Source: Ganoderma boninense (Eukaryota > Basidiomycota > Agaricomycetes > Polyporales > Polyporaceae). From it: 64,000 nucleotides of DNA. The position numbers were made by a program, and so were the translations under genes. Below, in pieces: positions 22,358 through 33,795 of this stretch; position 1 is the stretch's first letter; each line of letters opens with the position of its first letter. The stretch spans positions 3,472,001 through 3,536,000 of the forward strand of contig CM035311.1 of NCBI GenBank assembly GCA_002900995.3, given 5' to 3'. Under the pieces are notes generated by a model. The model saw nothing but the letters and a program-made list of their open reading frames with translations, ran no database searches and was not told the origin of the DNA.

Positions 22358-23080
22358 TGCCCTCATCTCCGCTGATCACGCCACTTACGAACTGCCACAT
22401 GCCTTCCGTTTTGCTTCTATTGCCCTTTATATTGATGTGGGACCACTACATTATCTGCTCTGCGCACGTTTGCATTCACGCTTGACTCGTCGTATCGCCT
22501 TGTTTATGTGTAGTCGTGCTGTTTTCGATCGATTGTTATACCAGTGTAGCGTCTACCTCATGACTATACCCTTCATGTTCTCCCCAAACATATTGCGTTC
22601 GTTCTGTGGTTCCAGCTCGCGGACGTCGCCTGTATGGACGAATGTGGGTGGTGCTTTCGTTCGAGAACGAATCCGCTGATCATCATCACTCCAGGTCCTC
22701 ATTTGCCTCCGGCTCTTGAACTGTGTCTTCTCTGTACAGTGTGGGCTGAGAAAACCCCGGTCAGTCACATTTGTGCTTGCGGGAGTCACATCAATACACG
22801 GTGTACTTCGCGTCGAGGATGGAAATCCAGTTTCCCCACTCAGTGGAACAGATCCTTTCATACCCTTATCCGCGCATGTCCATCGGTCTTCGCCACGCGC
22901 TTCTGTCGTGTCGACGGGGCCCGGTAGTCCAGCTCTGATTTTACCCCAGCCCACCGGTGTTTTCTGCTCCGTTGCTCGAGGCTGGCATGCCAGCCTCGAA
23001 CAGAACCGTGGACGCAAAGACGCACACTCGAGGTGGGTGCTTCTTCTGCATTCTCGCTTTCATTTGACTGGTACGCCTTG
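22358..23080. other. Intergenic stretch between the Pro/Ser-rich gene and the BTB gene
   Basis: No supported gene. The left part is the 3' flank of the Pro/Ser-rich gene and the right part the BTB promoter. At 22975-23003 a short inverted pair (GAGGCTGGCATGCCAGCCTCGA) could form a hairpin. Confidence 0.5.
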
Positions 23081-24301
23081 ATGGTGTCTCGCTCGACCAT
23101 GATCGCCCCGCCGCAGCTCGAGAACTTCAAGACCACGGACTTCTGGTTCCCCGACGGCAACATCATCCTCCTCGTAGAAGACATTGCGTTCAAGGTCCAC
23201 CAAGGCCAGCTCGTGCGCCACTCCGACGTCTTTCGCGACATGTTTTCCCTCCCCCAGCCCGCCTCCGAGACGATCGATGGCGTTCCCTGGGTCCAGCTTC
23301 ATGACGATCCCTCCGACGTACTGCATCTCCTGCGCGCTCTTTACGATGGTTTGTGAGTGCGATCGCAGGTATTGCGGCTCCCAGCTTCTCGCTGCTTACC
23401 TTGTTCTACGTATAGGTACTTCAAGAAGCATTCCGCGGGCGACTTCTGCGCGGTGTCAGCCGTCCTGCGGATGTCCTCGAAGTACCTGATCGACCACCTC
23501 CGCGAACGCTGTCTCGCGCGTCTCGAAGCTGACTGGCCAATGACTCTCCTCGGTTGGGACAGGCGCGAGCAACAAGCAACAGTCGATACGCGCTACAACC
23601 CTCGCGAGCACTTCCCGCACCCCGTGCTCGTCATCCAACTCGCGCACGAGCTCAGCCTCGACCAGCTCCTCCCCTGCGCGTTCTACGACCTCTGCCGCTA
23701 CGGGCCCCGTAAGATCGCTGCGGGCGCGTCCACGGTCCCTGCCCTGCTCCCCTCCAAAGTCCTCGCCCAAGCGAACCCGCCCATCCAGACGCAGTCCAGT
23801 TCTGTGGGCACGAGCAACCACGTCGTCCAGCTAAGGCTGAGCAAGCCGCACCTGCGCGCGACGTTCCTGGGGCGCGAGTGCGGGCAGCGGTTCCTGGCGG
23901 AGTTCATCCAGCGCGAGCTGCACGGGCGCGCGATCTCGGCGAACTGCGCGAACCGCAGCCACGCGAACGGGCACCACTGCCGCGAGTCGTACTACTTCAT
24001 CATGCTCAACCTGCTGCGCGCGGTGAGCGGGATCGCGACCGGGCGCGACGCGGACCCGCTCTTCTCGCTCATGCAGGCCGTCGAGATGCTCTCTCGCACG
24101 GACTTCTCCGACGGCACGCGCCAGTGCGGCCTCCGCATCTGCGCGTCGTGCAAGGAGGACTTCTCGCTCGCCGTCGCGAAGGCGCGCAAGGAGGCCTGGG
24201 ACCTCATCCCCGAGTGGTTTGGGCTGCGCGAGAAGTCCAAGGGCGAGCAGGCGCCTCAGACACCGGAGGGGGAGCAGAAGACAGTTCAGGGTACGAGCTA
24301 G
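23081..24301 (+). CDS. BTB/POZ domain protein
   Basis: Two exons (23081-23352 and 23416-24301; the 63-bp intron has GTGAGT and TATAG ends) encode 385 residues. Residues about 15-125 form a BTB/POZ fold of the agaricomycete type: DFWFPDGNIILLVEDIAFKV, then HQGQLVRHSDVFRDMFSLPQ, the variable loop, PSDVLHLLRALYDGLYFKK and VLRMSSKYLIDHLRERCLAR. The rest is helical, with a Cys/His-rich patch (CANRSHANGHHC and CGLRICASC) that may bind metal. BTB proteins dimerise and often act as Cullin-3 adaptors; in mushrooms this lineage is greatly expanded and functionally unknown. A second ATG at 23099 is an alternative start. Confidence 0.88.
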
Positions 24302-26355
24302 AGGAGAGGACGTACGCTCTCGAGTTCCGCTGTATGTAAGCTGTTGTTCTTGTCGGAGCTCTTGTCATGGGTTGTGCGCACTGTCCCTACTGTGCCTGTC
24401 TCCGCTTGTTGGATATGTTGCAGATTATCCGGTATATGAGGGGCGGAACTTTGCTTGAATATGTTGATCGTTCTGCTCCTTAGTAGGCATCTGCGAGACT
24501 GCGACACCTCCGTTCGATCGCTTACTCCTTGTCCATAAACTGCTTCGTACTCAAGGCAAGGGAGGGACCCGGGGGGTATTCGTGCCTCAAGGGAAAATAG
24601 TCCTGTTGCGCAAGGGAGAAGAGACAGTGTACTTGGCGGAGGTGAATTTTGTGCCCAAGTTATTACCAGTTCATGGGATTGACCGCTGGTTGGAAGGCAC
24701 AGTCACGTCAATGCGCCAGTTGTTCCGGAAACCTGCATGAGGCTATGCTCGGCTGGCAGTAGAACCTCATTAGAGGTACTCAGGCCCGTCCAGTGTTGCA
24801 ATCCAGCGAACAAGGAACTCCCCTGCACAATGGTCCTCGTTGTATCCTTCGTTCGTCTCTAGTGTCTTCGATATAGGACCAATCAGCACTGCTCTCGAAG
24901 GAGAAGCTTAGCGTAAACCGTATTTTGCGTCGTGCTGCGGCCCTATGCCGCACGGACCGTCGAAGCAAGTTCCGCAACGGAGTCAGACCACAGCCAGGAC
25001 CTTCTTCACTTACCAGCCACGTGTGTCAGCCGGAGCTTCTGCATCCGCCGTATGCGAGTAGCCGTTGTGCCGGCCGACAAAGCCACGTTCGGACGCGTCG
25101 ACAACCGCGGTGAGAACGGCATTCAGGACAGGCACACCGCGCCAAGATCGTGTACCATGCTTCCTCGATTGATCGGCGTTGACTGGTGGCTGTGTGCGGG
25201 TGGTCTTAGCATCCCGAATGAGAATGTGGGGACTCGGAAGGCTCGACGCACACCTGGGCATTCGATGTTCCTCCCGAGGTTCCTGTACAGCAACAGACCG
25301 ACGAGCTTTGCCCGAACCTGGTGTTCGCTGCCTTGCGGGGCAGCAGCAGCAGATGACTGATCCATCTCAGTACACGACTGATACTCCCCAGATCTCCACC
25401 TTGCTGGCCAATGGCGGGCTGCGAACGCGATGCGTAGTCGTTCTGCGGTGCGTGCAGCCACTCCTATCATCGGCAGGAAGGATGTCAGGCGTCGTGGGTA
25501 CTGATTCGACAAAAACCGACAAAAATTCAACCTGCAACGCCAGCCTCATCTCAGGCTGGGGCGACTCTGGAACGCCATCACGACGGTCGAGAAGGTGATG
25601 GTAAACATGTGCACATACGTATACTGTCCATGCGTCGGTCCCAAGGAATATGCACGAAGTTGCACTGTCCCGCCAAACAAACTAGTAGAAGCCCGAGTAA
25701 GATGCTCACGCGCGGACTGGATGCAATCGAGATGAAAGACTGGGACTCCTCGCCGGACCGAGTGTCAAACGAATTTGCATTTGCCATTGACTCGAGTACG
25801 CCAAGCAAGCGGGAGCGTGAAGGCGGCTATGTGCAAGCAAACATGTACTGTAGGTACCGCGGGGGCACAAGTCGAAGCTTGCAAAAGGTTGTCAAGGGAG
25901 CCCAGGGCCCGGCCTGGTCACTGCCCTGGCTGGTACGTACGAGTGCGACTCAGTAAGTCGCTCAGGAAAGTACGCTGGCCGGGCGCAACACAGGAATACC
26001 TTGTTGTCGGCCAATATTGTCGAGCACCAATACTTACTTTGCAGCACTGTGCTCAGCGTTGAGGAGCTGAACTTTTGCCGAGAGAATCACGAGGGTCAGT
26101 AACGGCCCTGCGACTTTGATCCTGAAGCTTGAATCTTAGAGGGCTGTGCAGCGGTGATGCAACTCGTTCCTACCTGCTTATACCCAGGCAATACCCGGGC
26201 TCAATACCCGGGCTCACTCCCCCGTGCCAAGCCCGCCGCGCCGCGTTCCATCGGCAACGAGGTCGTTGTCGTGGGGTGGGGAGGCCTGAGCGAGAGGCGA
26301 GGCGGAAGGCTCGAAGCCGTCGGTCTAAGCTAGGCTGCGTCAGCAGCGGGGGACG
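24302..26355. other. 2-kb region without a supported gene
   Basis: Frames here are short, overlapping and without family resemblance or coherent splice structure. It holds the 3' flank of the BTB gene and the promoter of the secreted-protein gene at 26474. Confidence 0.5.
26189..26214 (+). repeat. Tandem 13-mer in the secreted-protein promoter
   Basis: CAATACCCGGGCT occurs twice head to tail about 260-285 bp upstream of the start codon at 26474. It could be a duplicated binding site for a regulator of this gene; the two copies are identical. Confidence 0.7.
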
Positions 26356-26362
26356 TATAAAG
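26356..26362 (+). promoter_or_regulatory. TATA box of the small secreted protein gene
   Basis: TATAAAG lies about 112 bp upstream of the ATG at 26474, with a pyrimidine- and CAA-rich leader in between. Confidence 0.6.
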
Positions 26363-26473
26363 TCGGCTGGAAATGGAGACTCCGCCTCCAAGTTGCAGAC
26401 GCAGCATCGACCGGACCCACTGCTCACCGTTCCAACCTCAACGTTCAACGTTCAACGTCCAGACACGCGTACC

Positions 26474-27261
26474 ATGCAGCTCTCGCTCTTCGTGACCGCC
26501 CTCGCTTCGCTCGCCGCGTCTGCCTTTGCGGCTGACCCGTTGACCATCGACACCCCGTGCGTGTTCCACACCCTTCTCCTTCTCGAGGGCATGGGCATCG
26601 GAGCGCTGACCTTGACCGCGGCACAGGGCGTCGCTCAAGCAATGCTACCGCACCAACGTCACCTTCCACGGTGGCAGCGGTAAGCATCTGTGCATCCCGG
26701 CCATACGTTCTGGCCGCCGAACTTGAACTGACCCCGAATTGCTCTTCCCGCAGGTCCGTTCCACTATGTAAGATGCTCATGAGGCCTCGTGGAGAAACGG
26801 AGACTCACCCGTTCCATGCTTCTTCGTCACTTCCCTTCTGGTCTACAGAAGTAAGTCAAGCTCTCGCGTCTTCGTTTCGACGGTATATGTTGAATATTGA
26901 ACCCTCCTGTTTCCGTTTCCAGAGCCACCGACGGTGATGGCAACATCATCGAGATTACAGGCATCAACGGCATCTGGGACCGCACCATCGAATGGTATGG
27001 CACGATCAGGGCCGGTGAGTCTCTGCACTACTTTCCGTTCTTACCTCTTGCTCCCCCCTTCTACCGGCCGTCCCTAACTTGAGGATTCCACGATCGCTTC
27101 CAGGCGCGACCGTCAAGTTCACCGTTGTGGACTCGGACTTGTTCCTCGCCGAGACCAACCCCGTTCTTGTTCAGGACAGCGGTAAGTATCATGAATTCCA
27201 GAACGCGGAGGAAACGACTGACCTCTGCGCCTTCCCAGACCTCGACGGCTGCTTGGAATGA
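26474..27261 (+). CDS. Small secreted protein, seven exons including a 2-nt exon
   Basis: Exons 26474-26556, 26627-26679, 26754-26767, 26850-26851, 26923-27014, 27104-27181 and 27239-27261 sum to 345 nt, or 114 residues. A signal peptide (MQLSLFVTALASLAASAFA) precedes a mature part starting ADPLTIDTPAS. It contains one N-terminal Cys in SLKQCYRTNVTFHGGSGPF and ends DLDGCLE. The body (IIEITGINGIWD, RAGATVKFTVVDSD, NPVLVQDS) looks like one small beta-sandwich of a secreted family common in wood-decay fungi. Codon joins reproduce a smooth protein only if the dinucleotide AA at 26850-26851, flanked by CTACAG and GTAAGT, is used as an exon; skipping it leads to a stop eight bases later. Function is unknown; secretion is inferred from the signal peptide. 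Confidence 0.8.
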
Positions 27262-27727
27262 GCGCGCAATTGGACCTGTGCGGCTTAAAGTCACGTACAG
27301 ATGGCTTCATGACCGAAGTCCACGTCTTGTCATGTTTATGTCTTTCTTGATGTATGCCTTGGCTAATGTCCTGCTTTGCGGTGATGCGCAACATTTGAAT
27401 TCATTCGTGCAACCGTCTTATCAAAAGCATCTCCGCCGTGAATGGAGGATACTTGACTTGTAAATATGCGAATGTGCGACAGCTCCAGTAAACAGAAACA
27501 GTGGCTGGGAGTGTAGGAGGTGTTAGCGACCAGCCTGCATGAAGGAAGGTGGCACCACCTTCGTGGCGCTCTGGTTTCGAGGTCCGCTGCTGCTGCTTGG
27601 AGCGGAAAGGGTCGTCCGACTGCTTAGAAATTGGCTCGCTCTTGCATGGTAGCTGAGGTCGACGAAATTCCACTTGCGGGGAACGATAGCAAAGTATAGC
27701 ATAAGAGAACGTACGACGGGCACAAAA

Positions 27728-28577
27728 TCACGACTTGTCCATAACCCACTCGCGCACCGCCTGGCATCCTCCGATCTCTGGGTGCAGCAGAATCGCACAA
27801 AGCCAGTGTTGTAGCAGGCGCCGGCGGCGGTCGAGAAACGTCGGTCGAAACTTGGCAAGCGGGAATTTGGGAGGGAGGGAAGGGATGAACGGCTGTTGGC
27901 TCGACTGGCAGGGACACGAGACGCACGTCAGCCACGACGACGACCGCATATATGCGCATATACTCACCGGAAGGGTCGCCCGTAGCCTGGCCTGGAGCTG
28001 GGCGAAAGCGCTGTACCGCTTGAGGGCGTGTATGACGGTCCCCTCCTTCGTCTTGATCGCACAGTCATATACTTCCGAGATGGTAGGTTTCATATGAGCG
28101 CGCGAAGGGATCCGACCATGATTGAACGCACCGACATATGCCCCACCCCGCTTGTCTCCGACGCTCGACCACCCAGGAATGTCCACAGCTCGGGCGAAGG
28201 CACTGCTCTCACCGCAATTGTCTGCCAGCCAGATGTCGTTGGAGAAGATCGAGCGCCCCTCGATAGATGCGCGAGGAGGCGAGTCCGGTTGGCCATAAGG
28301 GTAGTTATCTTGTCCGATGGTGCTCGCGCTCTGTCAAAATCACATAGATCCTCGGTCAAAATGACCGCAGCCTCGACGCCGCCCACGCCGTAAGGCAGGA
28401 AGCACTCACATCGACGATGTCGTCGTAGAACCGCGCCTCCTCCTCGACGTCTATCCTGTCGGGGATTAGGACGAGCATATTCTTCGACTCCGAGCTCTCG
28501 GAAGGGTGGCGACTGATCCCGCTGCTCGACCCGGATGTCTCATCGGAGCGGGAGCGAAATGTCGAGGTTGGGGCCAT
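27728..28577 (-). CDS. PX-domain protein (Ypt35-like)
   Basis: Three exons (28577-28410, 28330-27968, 27904-27728) give 235 residues. After a disordered Ser-rich N-terminus comes a PX fold: DIPGWSSVGDKRGGAYVGAF, YDCAIKTKEGTVIHALKRYS with the typical RYS core, then PPLPPKFPLAKFRPTFLDRR with the Pro-rich loop, and LLQHWLCAILLHPEIGGCQA ending REWVMDKS. PX domains bind phosphatidylinositol 3-phosphate on endosomes or the vacuole. Architecture and length fit fungal Ypt35-type proteins, which tether Vps13 to endosomes in yeast; that specific role is an inference from similarity. Confidence 0.88.
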
Positions 28578-29819
28578 TGTGGAGAAAGTGGATGGGGCTA
28601 AGTGGAATGGGGTGGACGAAAAGAAAGAACGACGGTTGCACAGAGCAGTGGGAGGAGTTAGTCCATGGAGAGCGGAGGGAGCCCGGGGAGGTGAGATTGG
28701 CGTCAGAGAGGTCTTGTCAGCGTCGTCCGAGCGGACGTCGCCGTCGTGGGACAACCTTTTCTCATCCTGTGCTGCTTCCCTTGGCGTCGAAGCGCCTGAG
28801 GATTCGACTCTCCGACTCGATCCCTAACCACAGTCTTCAGAAATTCGGGCCCATTTTCAACGACATCCGCATAATCAACTGGAGTGGAATATGAATTTGT
28901 TGCGTTCAAAATACTTAATCACCAGTCAGTAGGATGCCGCTCGGGTATGTCTATTAGAAGACGTCCAAGCCCTCTCGGTGGGCCCTGCAGGTTACGGGTA
29001 AAGGGCTCCCGAAGTGAGTTGTTCAGCTTCACTTTCATACCGTGTGCGTGTTCGAATTATTATTGGAAAGTTGAACTTGTAGCTGATCACCACAGGGCGG
29101 GACAGCGCCTGTAGCAAATGGGAGAATTTGACCCCTCGGAGGCGTTTAGCAATATCCTCCACAGGTCTCCACATTCCGTCCAACCATATTCCTCCGATCA
29201 TATGCTGCACGAACTTTGTGTTGGTTAAATTATTGCATGGAAGCTTACAACGCTCACCAATGTGCCGGGAAGACGATTTGCTCCTCGGGCTCGCAGTAAA
29301 CGTGAGCTACTCTCTCGGTCCTTACGTTTGTACAGCGACCCAAAGTTACTTATGAATAGCAACGCTCGCCGTTAGTCAGCATAAGCTCAAAGCTGCGGGA
29401 TGACCTGATCAAACGCTCGTCCGCGCTGAATCCCCCAACTCACACCTATATATTCCGTCTCAGGGATCGCGCGGACGCCGCCGAGATACCTCCACAACCG
29501 TCTCCGTCTCCCAAAGCGGATTCCCTTCACCGTTTCTCACTTGCTGCGAAACCTTGAGTTGCACTTCTTCACTTCGCGGTATAAATGCTGACGGGAAATC
29601 GACCGCCGATTCTGGCCGTCCTGAGAGACTTGGCGACATCTTTCTATGCTGAGGGCCCCGCAAAGTCCATCGACACGCATGGCTTGCGGAGGAAGTGAAC
29701 ATTAGGCGGGTGGCGAAGGGTGTACGCTAAGTAGTACAGGGCCGCAACCCAATGTGCGATGTGGTGCGTCACTGTCCAATAATAGAGCTCTCGTTTCCCA
29801 ATGACACCGTCCTGTCCAG
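28578..29819. other. Spacer between PX gene and laccase 3' end
   Basis: Contains the promoter of the minus-strand PX gene (28578 onward) and the 3' flank of the minus-strand laccase. No frame in between resembles a protein. Confidence 0.5.
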
Positions 29820-32264
29820 TCAGAGCTGTCCGTATGCCGACCAGACAGGGCACAGCTGGTCCCAAGCCTCTGCGGGAGAACGTGAGGACACCGGTGTCCT
29901 GAATGCGGATGGGGACGCTTACTTGTTGGGACGATGCTCTTCGGGACGCCCGGCACGTCCTCTGCGAGGATGACCACCATTCCATACTGGAGGTGCCAGT
30001 CGATATGGCAGTGGAGCATCCACGGTCCAGGGTTGTCGGTCTGGCCGGCGGACGCGATCGTCAGACACCACCGCACAGAACACGAAAACATACGACCGGG
30101 CCAGGGCTCACCTCGAAGCGGATGGTCACGTTGTCTCCGACGTTCCCGGCGTTCACGGTGTCGCGCCGGACAGGATTGACATAGTTGGGCGTGACCTGGC
30201 CCGCGCTGCGAACGACCGAGAACGCATGCTGGGAAGAAGAAAAGAGGTGTCGTCAGACTTTTCCTCGTATGCCGTACCCAGCGCAGGCTAAGACGTGACG
30301 CACCCCGTGAAGGTGGAAGGGATGGGGTCCGCCAGGAGTCGCTAATGGTAGCGCGGGCATCGTGATCTCGATGGTCTTGTTCGGCGGCAAGTAGTAAATA
30401 CTATCAGACGGCATGAGGTCCGACACATTGGAGGCCCCACTCAGGATCTGCAGGAGCACAGGGACGGAGGGCGACACGAAAGAGACGTTGTTCGCGTAGT
30501 ACAGCAGAGTCGTCCTGTTCTGCACGGACAAACGCAAATTCTCGTCAGAAATAGCCACTATCATCTCCAAGCGACAAAGAAACCGCACTCACGAAGGTGA
30601 AGTCGACATTGATGTTCACGTCCGCTCCTCCCGGGAATGGTTGACCAGGCTGTCAGCCAAGTCAGCCATATGACAGCATCTCCGAGGGACCGGACCGCTC
30701 ACCGCTGCAGGATTGTCGAGAGCGTGCAGATCCGACTCGTTGAGCGGGATGACGCTCGGCGTTTGCGAGGTGGTAGGGTCTGACTCAGACGCGCCGACGT
30801 AACGAAGGATGGCAGAGTTGATCGCGCCCGCGAAACCTTGGCCGTTGGTAACCGTGAAGCTGGGATTCGCCCTGATCCAGTAGTTGTCCACCGCCTGGGC
30901 CGCATTGAGCTACACAACGTTGAGCGGGAGCAAAACCTCACAGAGCAGGCGAAGAAAGGAGATGGACGCACGATGAACGAGTACCGCTGGGCGGAGAAGA
31001 TCTGTATGAAGTCGACCGTGAGCGGCTCCGTCATCTCGCCATCCGCCTCGATAATCGTCATGTTGTGCCCGTCGATGGTAAAGTTATAGTTTGGTTCGCA
31101 TGCGATGTTGAGGAGGCGGAACCGGTATCTTTAGCATAAGTGAAGGGAAAGGGGGGTGGGGTGGGAGGAAGGGCGTAAGCAACCAGGCACAGCGGACCCA
31201 GCACAGCGCGACAACGGGGTACCTCTTTCCCTGCTCGACCGTAATCACTGACAAGGGCCACGCTGGGCCGCCGGGGTACCGCCCAGCCCCATTGATGAGT
31301 GTAGAGTTCGGCATCCTAAGTATGCGCAAGACAGACCACGGCGGACCAATCGATGAGTAATGGACAAAGAAAAGAAGCACCACCACCGTGCAGTCAACAA
31401 TCATCGACATGACTCACGGGTACTGTGCGCCCAGGCGTGCGGCGGTGTGCAGCCAGTCCGCGAGCGTGATGATGGTGCTCTCTACGGAAACAGAACCACC
31501 GCCCAGGCGCGGTCACAGTCAGAGCATATCAGACACATGGCAGACCGCAAACCAAGCACCACGACTGCCGGCTCACCATCATCGACGTCGTACCAAGCCA
31601 GGTACGGATCCTGCGGATCGTATATTACGAGAGGCCCGCGAAGCCCATCGCAGTACTGCGTCATGTAATGACTGTGATACCAAAATGTCCCTGTGCATAC
31701 AAGGGCCAGGGTTCAGATGCGTACGTAATGCGGACATAGGAGGGAGCCGTACCCGTCTGGCCGACCGGGGTGAAGTCGTACAGGAAGGTATCGTTGGGCG
31801 CGATAGGGCATTGGTTCACGAAGGCCAAGCCGTCGGCGTAGGCGCTATGGCGCTGGAAGATACCGTGCCAGTGCTGCTCGAGGCGGAGGTCTCAGTGCAT
31901 TGGTGGCAATAGCGGCGCAGACGCAATAACGGCGCAGAGGTCAGGCGACATACGATCGTGGTGCCCGTCAGCATGGTCTCGTTCGTGAGCAGATTGACCA
32001 CGTTGATTCGGAAGTTGTCGTTCTGGGAAACGACAATCATGGAACGTTTTCCGTGCATCGAACGAGAGGATATGCCAGCTGACAGACCTTATTTCCGGAG
32101 ATCAATGGTCCAGGGAACGTCCCATTCGGCAGCACGGCCTGGCGGGTGTACCCGTCGGGGGTAACATCGGCATCGACGATAGGCAGCGTGAGCACAGGCC
32201 CCACAGCGAGACATCCAAGTGTCCCAAAAGCGAGGGAAAGCGCGAGGAGAAGGCCGTGCTTCAT
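29820..32264 (-). CDS. Laccase (multicopper oxidase), predicted Met axial ligand
   Basis: Thirteen exons sum to 1560 nt (519 residues), the usual basidiomycete laccase size: 32264-32088, 32022-31954, 31873-31753, 31690-31577, 31481-31418, 31315-31223, 31128-30972, 30909-30703, 30649-30593, 30519-30304, 30228-30112, 30040-29923, 29869-29820. A signal peptide ([17 protein letters not shown]) directs secretion. All four copper-binding segments are present: HWHG at 83-86, WYHSHY around 128-130, HPFHLHGH at 419-426, and HCHIDWH with Cys475 and His480. The position ten residues after Cys475 is Met485 (HLQYGM), where Trametes-type enzymes have Phe and others Leu. The NQCPIAP and [16 protein letters not shown] blocks are canonical. 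Laccases oxidise phenols using oxygen and act on lignin, melanin or defence phenolics. Several NxT/S sites fit glycosylation. Confidence 0.96.
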
Positions 32265-32372
32265 GTCGATGTCGGCGTAGGAGAAGTGGATAGGTAGCTT
32301 GCTCGATTTCAAGCACTAGCACTGTAGGAGAGCCGCGGCGATAGTAGCCACTGCCAAAACCCCACGCAACGC

Positions 32373-32381
32373 CTTTATATT
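32373..32381 (-). promoter_or_regulatory. TATA box of the laccase gene
   Basis: The minus strand reads AATATAAAGG about 110 bp upstream of the laccase ATG, a normal TATA position for a basidiomycete gene. Confidence 0.65.
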
Positions 32382-32389
32382 GCTTCTCC

Positions 32390-33795
32390 GGTCGTTTGTC
32401 TCGGCCTCCCATACCAAACCAAGCTCGACAGTGGGCGATGCTTCCAGGAACGGAACCACGGCCAGGCGACCGTCCAGCTTCTTCCTCTTCTTCCCTTGGT
32501 CGTCAGTATCTGTAATACGCGTCGCAACGGACATGCCAAGGACGCATATTGCGCGGTCCCGGTCCTGCGCACCATGAGGTCAGTCGATGCAAATCTAACA
32601 ATACCGCCCTCGCAGCTCGGAGGTGAAGCAAACAAGGAAGCAAGTATAGTGCATAGTGCTCACCGGTGATACACGCGACGACCAGTGGGCTCAATAATAA
32701 CAGTCGCCATCACAGCCGCCCGACGAGCAAGCGCTGCCAGCCACAACCGCCTCGGCTCAGGTGGCGCGACCAAGGTTAACTTCTGACGTCGTCGAATCTC
32801 CACTGATACCCAACTGCGTTTGATGGCACCTTCCGGGCGCGGCTTTGTCGCGGGAAGTCCTGCACCCCGCGGGGGCGTTTGCGGCATTTTGGCGTCGCGC
32901 TTTCCGCGAGCACGAAGGGGGCCCTCTTCGCGCGACTGCTGCCCGCGACGCGTACGGTTACGTGCCACCGAGCGCGATAACCACGACGGAGTGCCTTCAC
33001 TGCCAGATATCGTTCAGCCACAAGGCTGTTGATATTTCAGATGAAACAGTCCACGCTTACACTTACCAACCAACCCCCAGCCCCTCATCGCGCGCACGCC
33101 GGCTGTAACGGAATCGTACTATTCGACGGAGCTGTAAGGGCTTTCTGCGGCGCCAAGCAGATGATGTGAAATAATTTACGGTTGGATGGAACAAATCTAT
33201 ACTTGCCATACATCTTGATCATACGAGTCAATGAATTTAAGCTCGAAAGCGATGAAGCGGCTGTTAGTTCATCAAGGCGAAACGACAGAACCCCGCAATT
33301 GCGAAAGCACCGAGGTGATACCCCCGGACTGGAACAGGTCGGGAATCGTATTGAGACTGGCCTCCTGATTCCGAGCCTGAATAACGCTCGTTAACGAAAG
33401 CCTTAATGCAACTTTACCCTTGATGAGTCAACACCCAAGCAAATATTGCGGTGTAGACGGTGCTTACCCATAATCTGGGTCCAGGCTATGACCGTATCAG
33501 CAGGCCACACTCATGATCAGTCTTGTTGCAACCATATTCCAGGTGGCGATATCCAGCATTGCCTGTGATATATGCGCACGTTGCTTGCAGTAAACGCATC
33601 TACACAGGGGCCAATAACGGTAAGCATTCGCATAAATAGGTATTAGCGGCGTCAGTGGTATACAGCGAGCGTGTATGGTATAACAACAACATTAGCAGAG
33701 TGCTTGGTATAAAAATAACGCCAAAAGCGTCGATTAGCTCGACCGTGTCGGCCGCCTACTAGGTTGCAGCGTCTGCTGAGTGCGTTCGTTCCAAT
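32390..33795. other. Lacc-acyltransferase spacer without a recognised gene
   Basis: Holds the laccase promoter (left) and the 3' flank of the acyltransferase (right). Short frames exist on both strands but show no family signal or splice logic. Confidence 0.5.

Noticed and set aside
24932..25530. Overlapping frames of 135-142 codons on both strands
   Set aside because: Composition and lack of any recognisable motif suggest chance frames; no intron pattern supports them.
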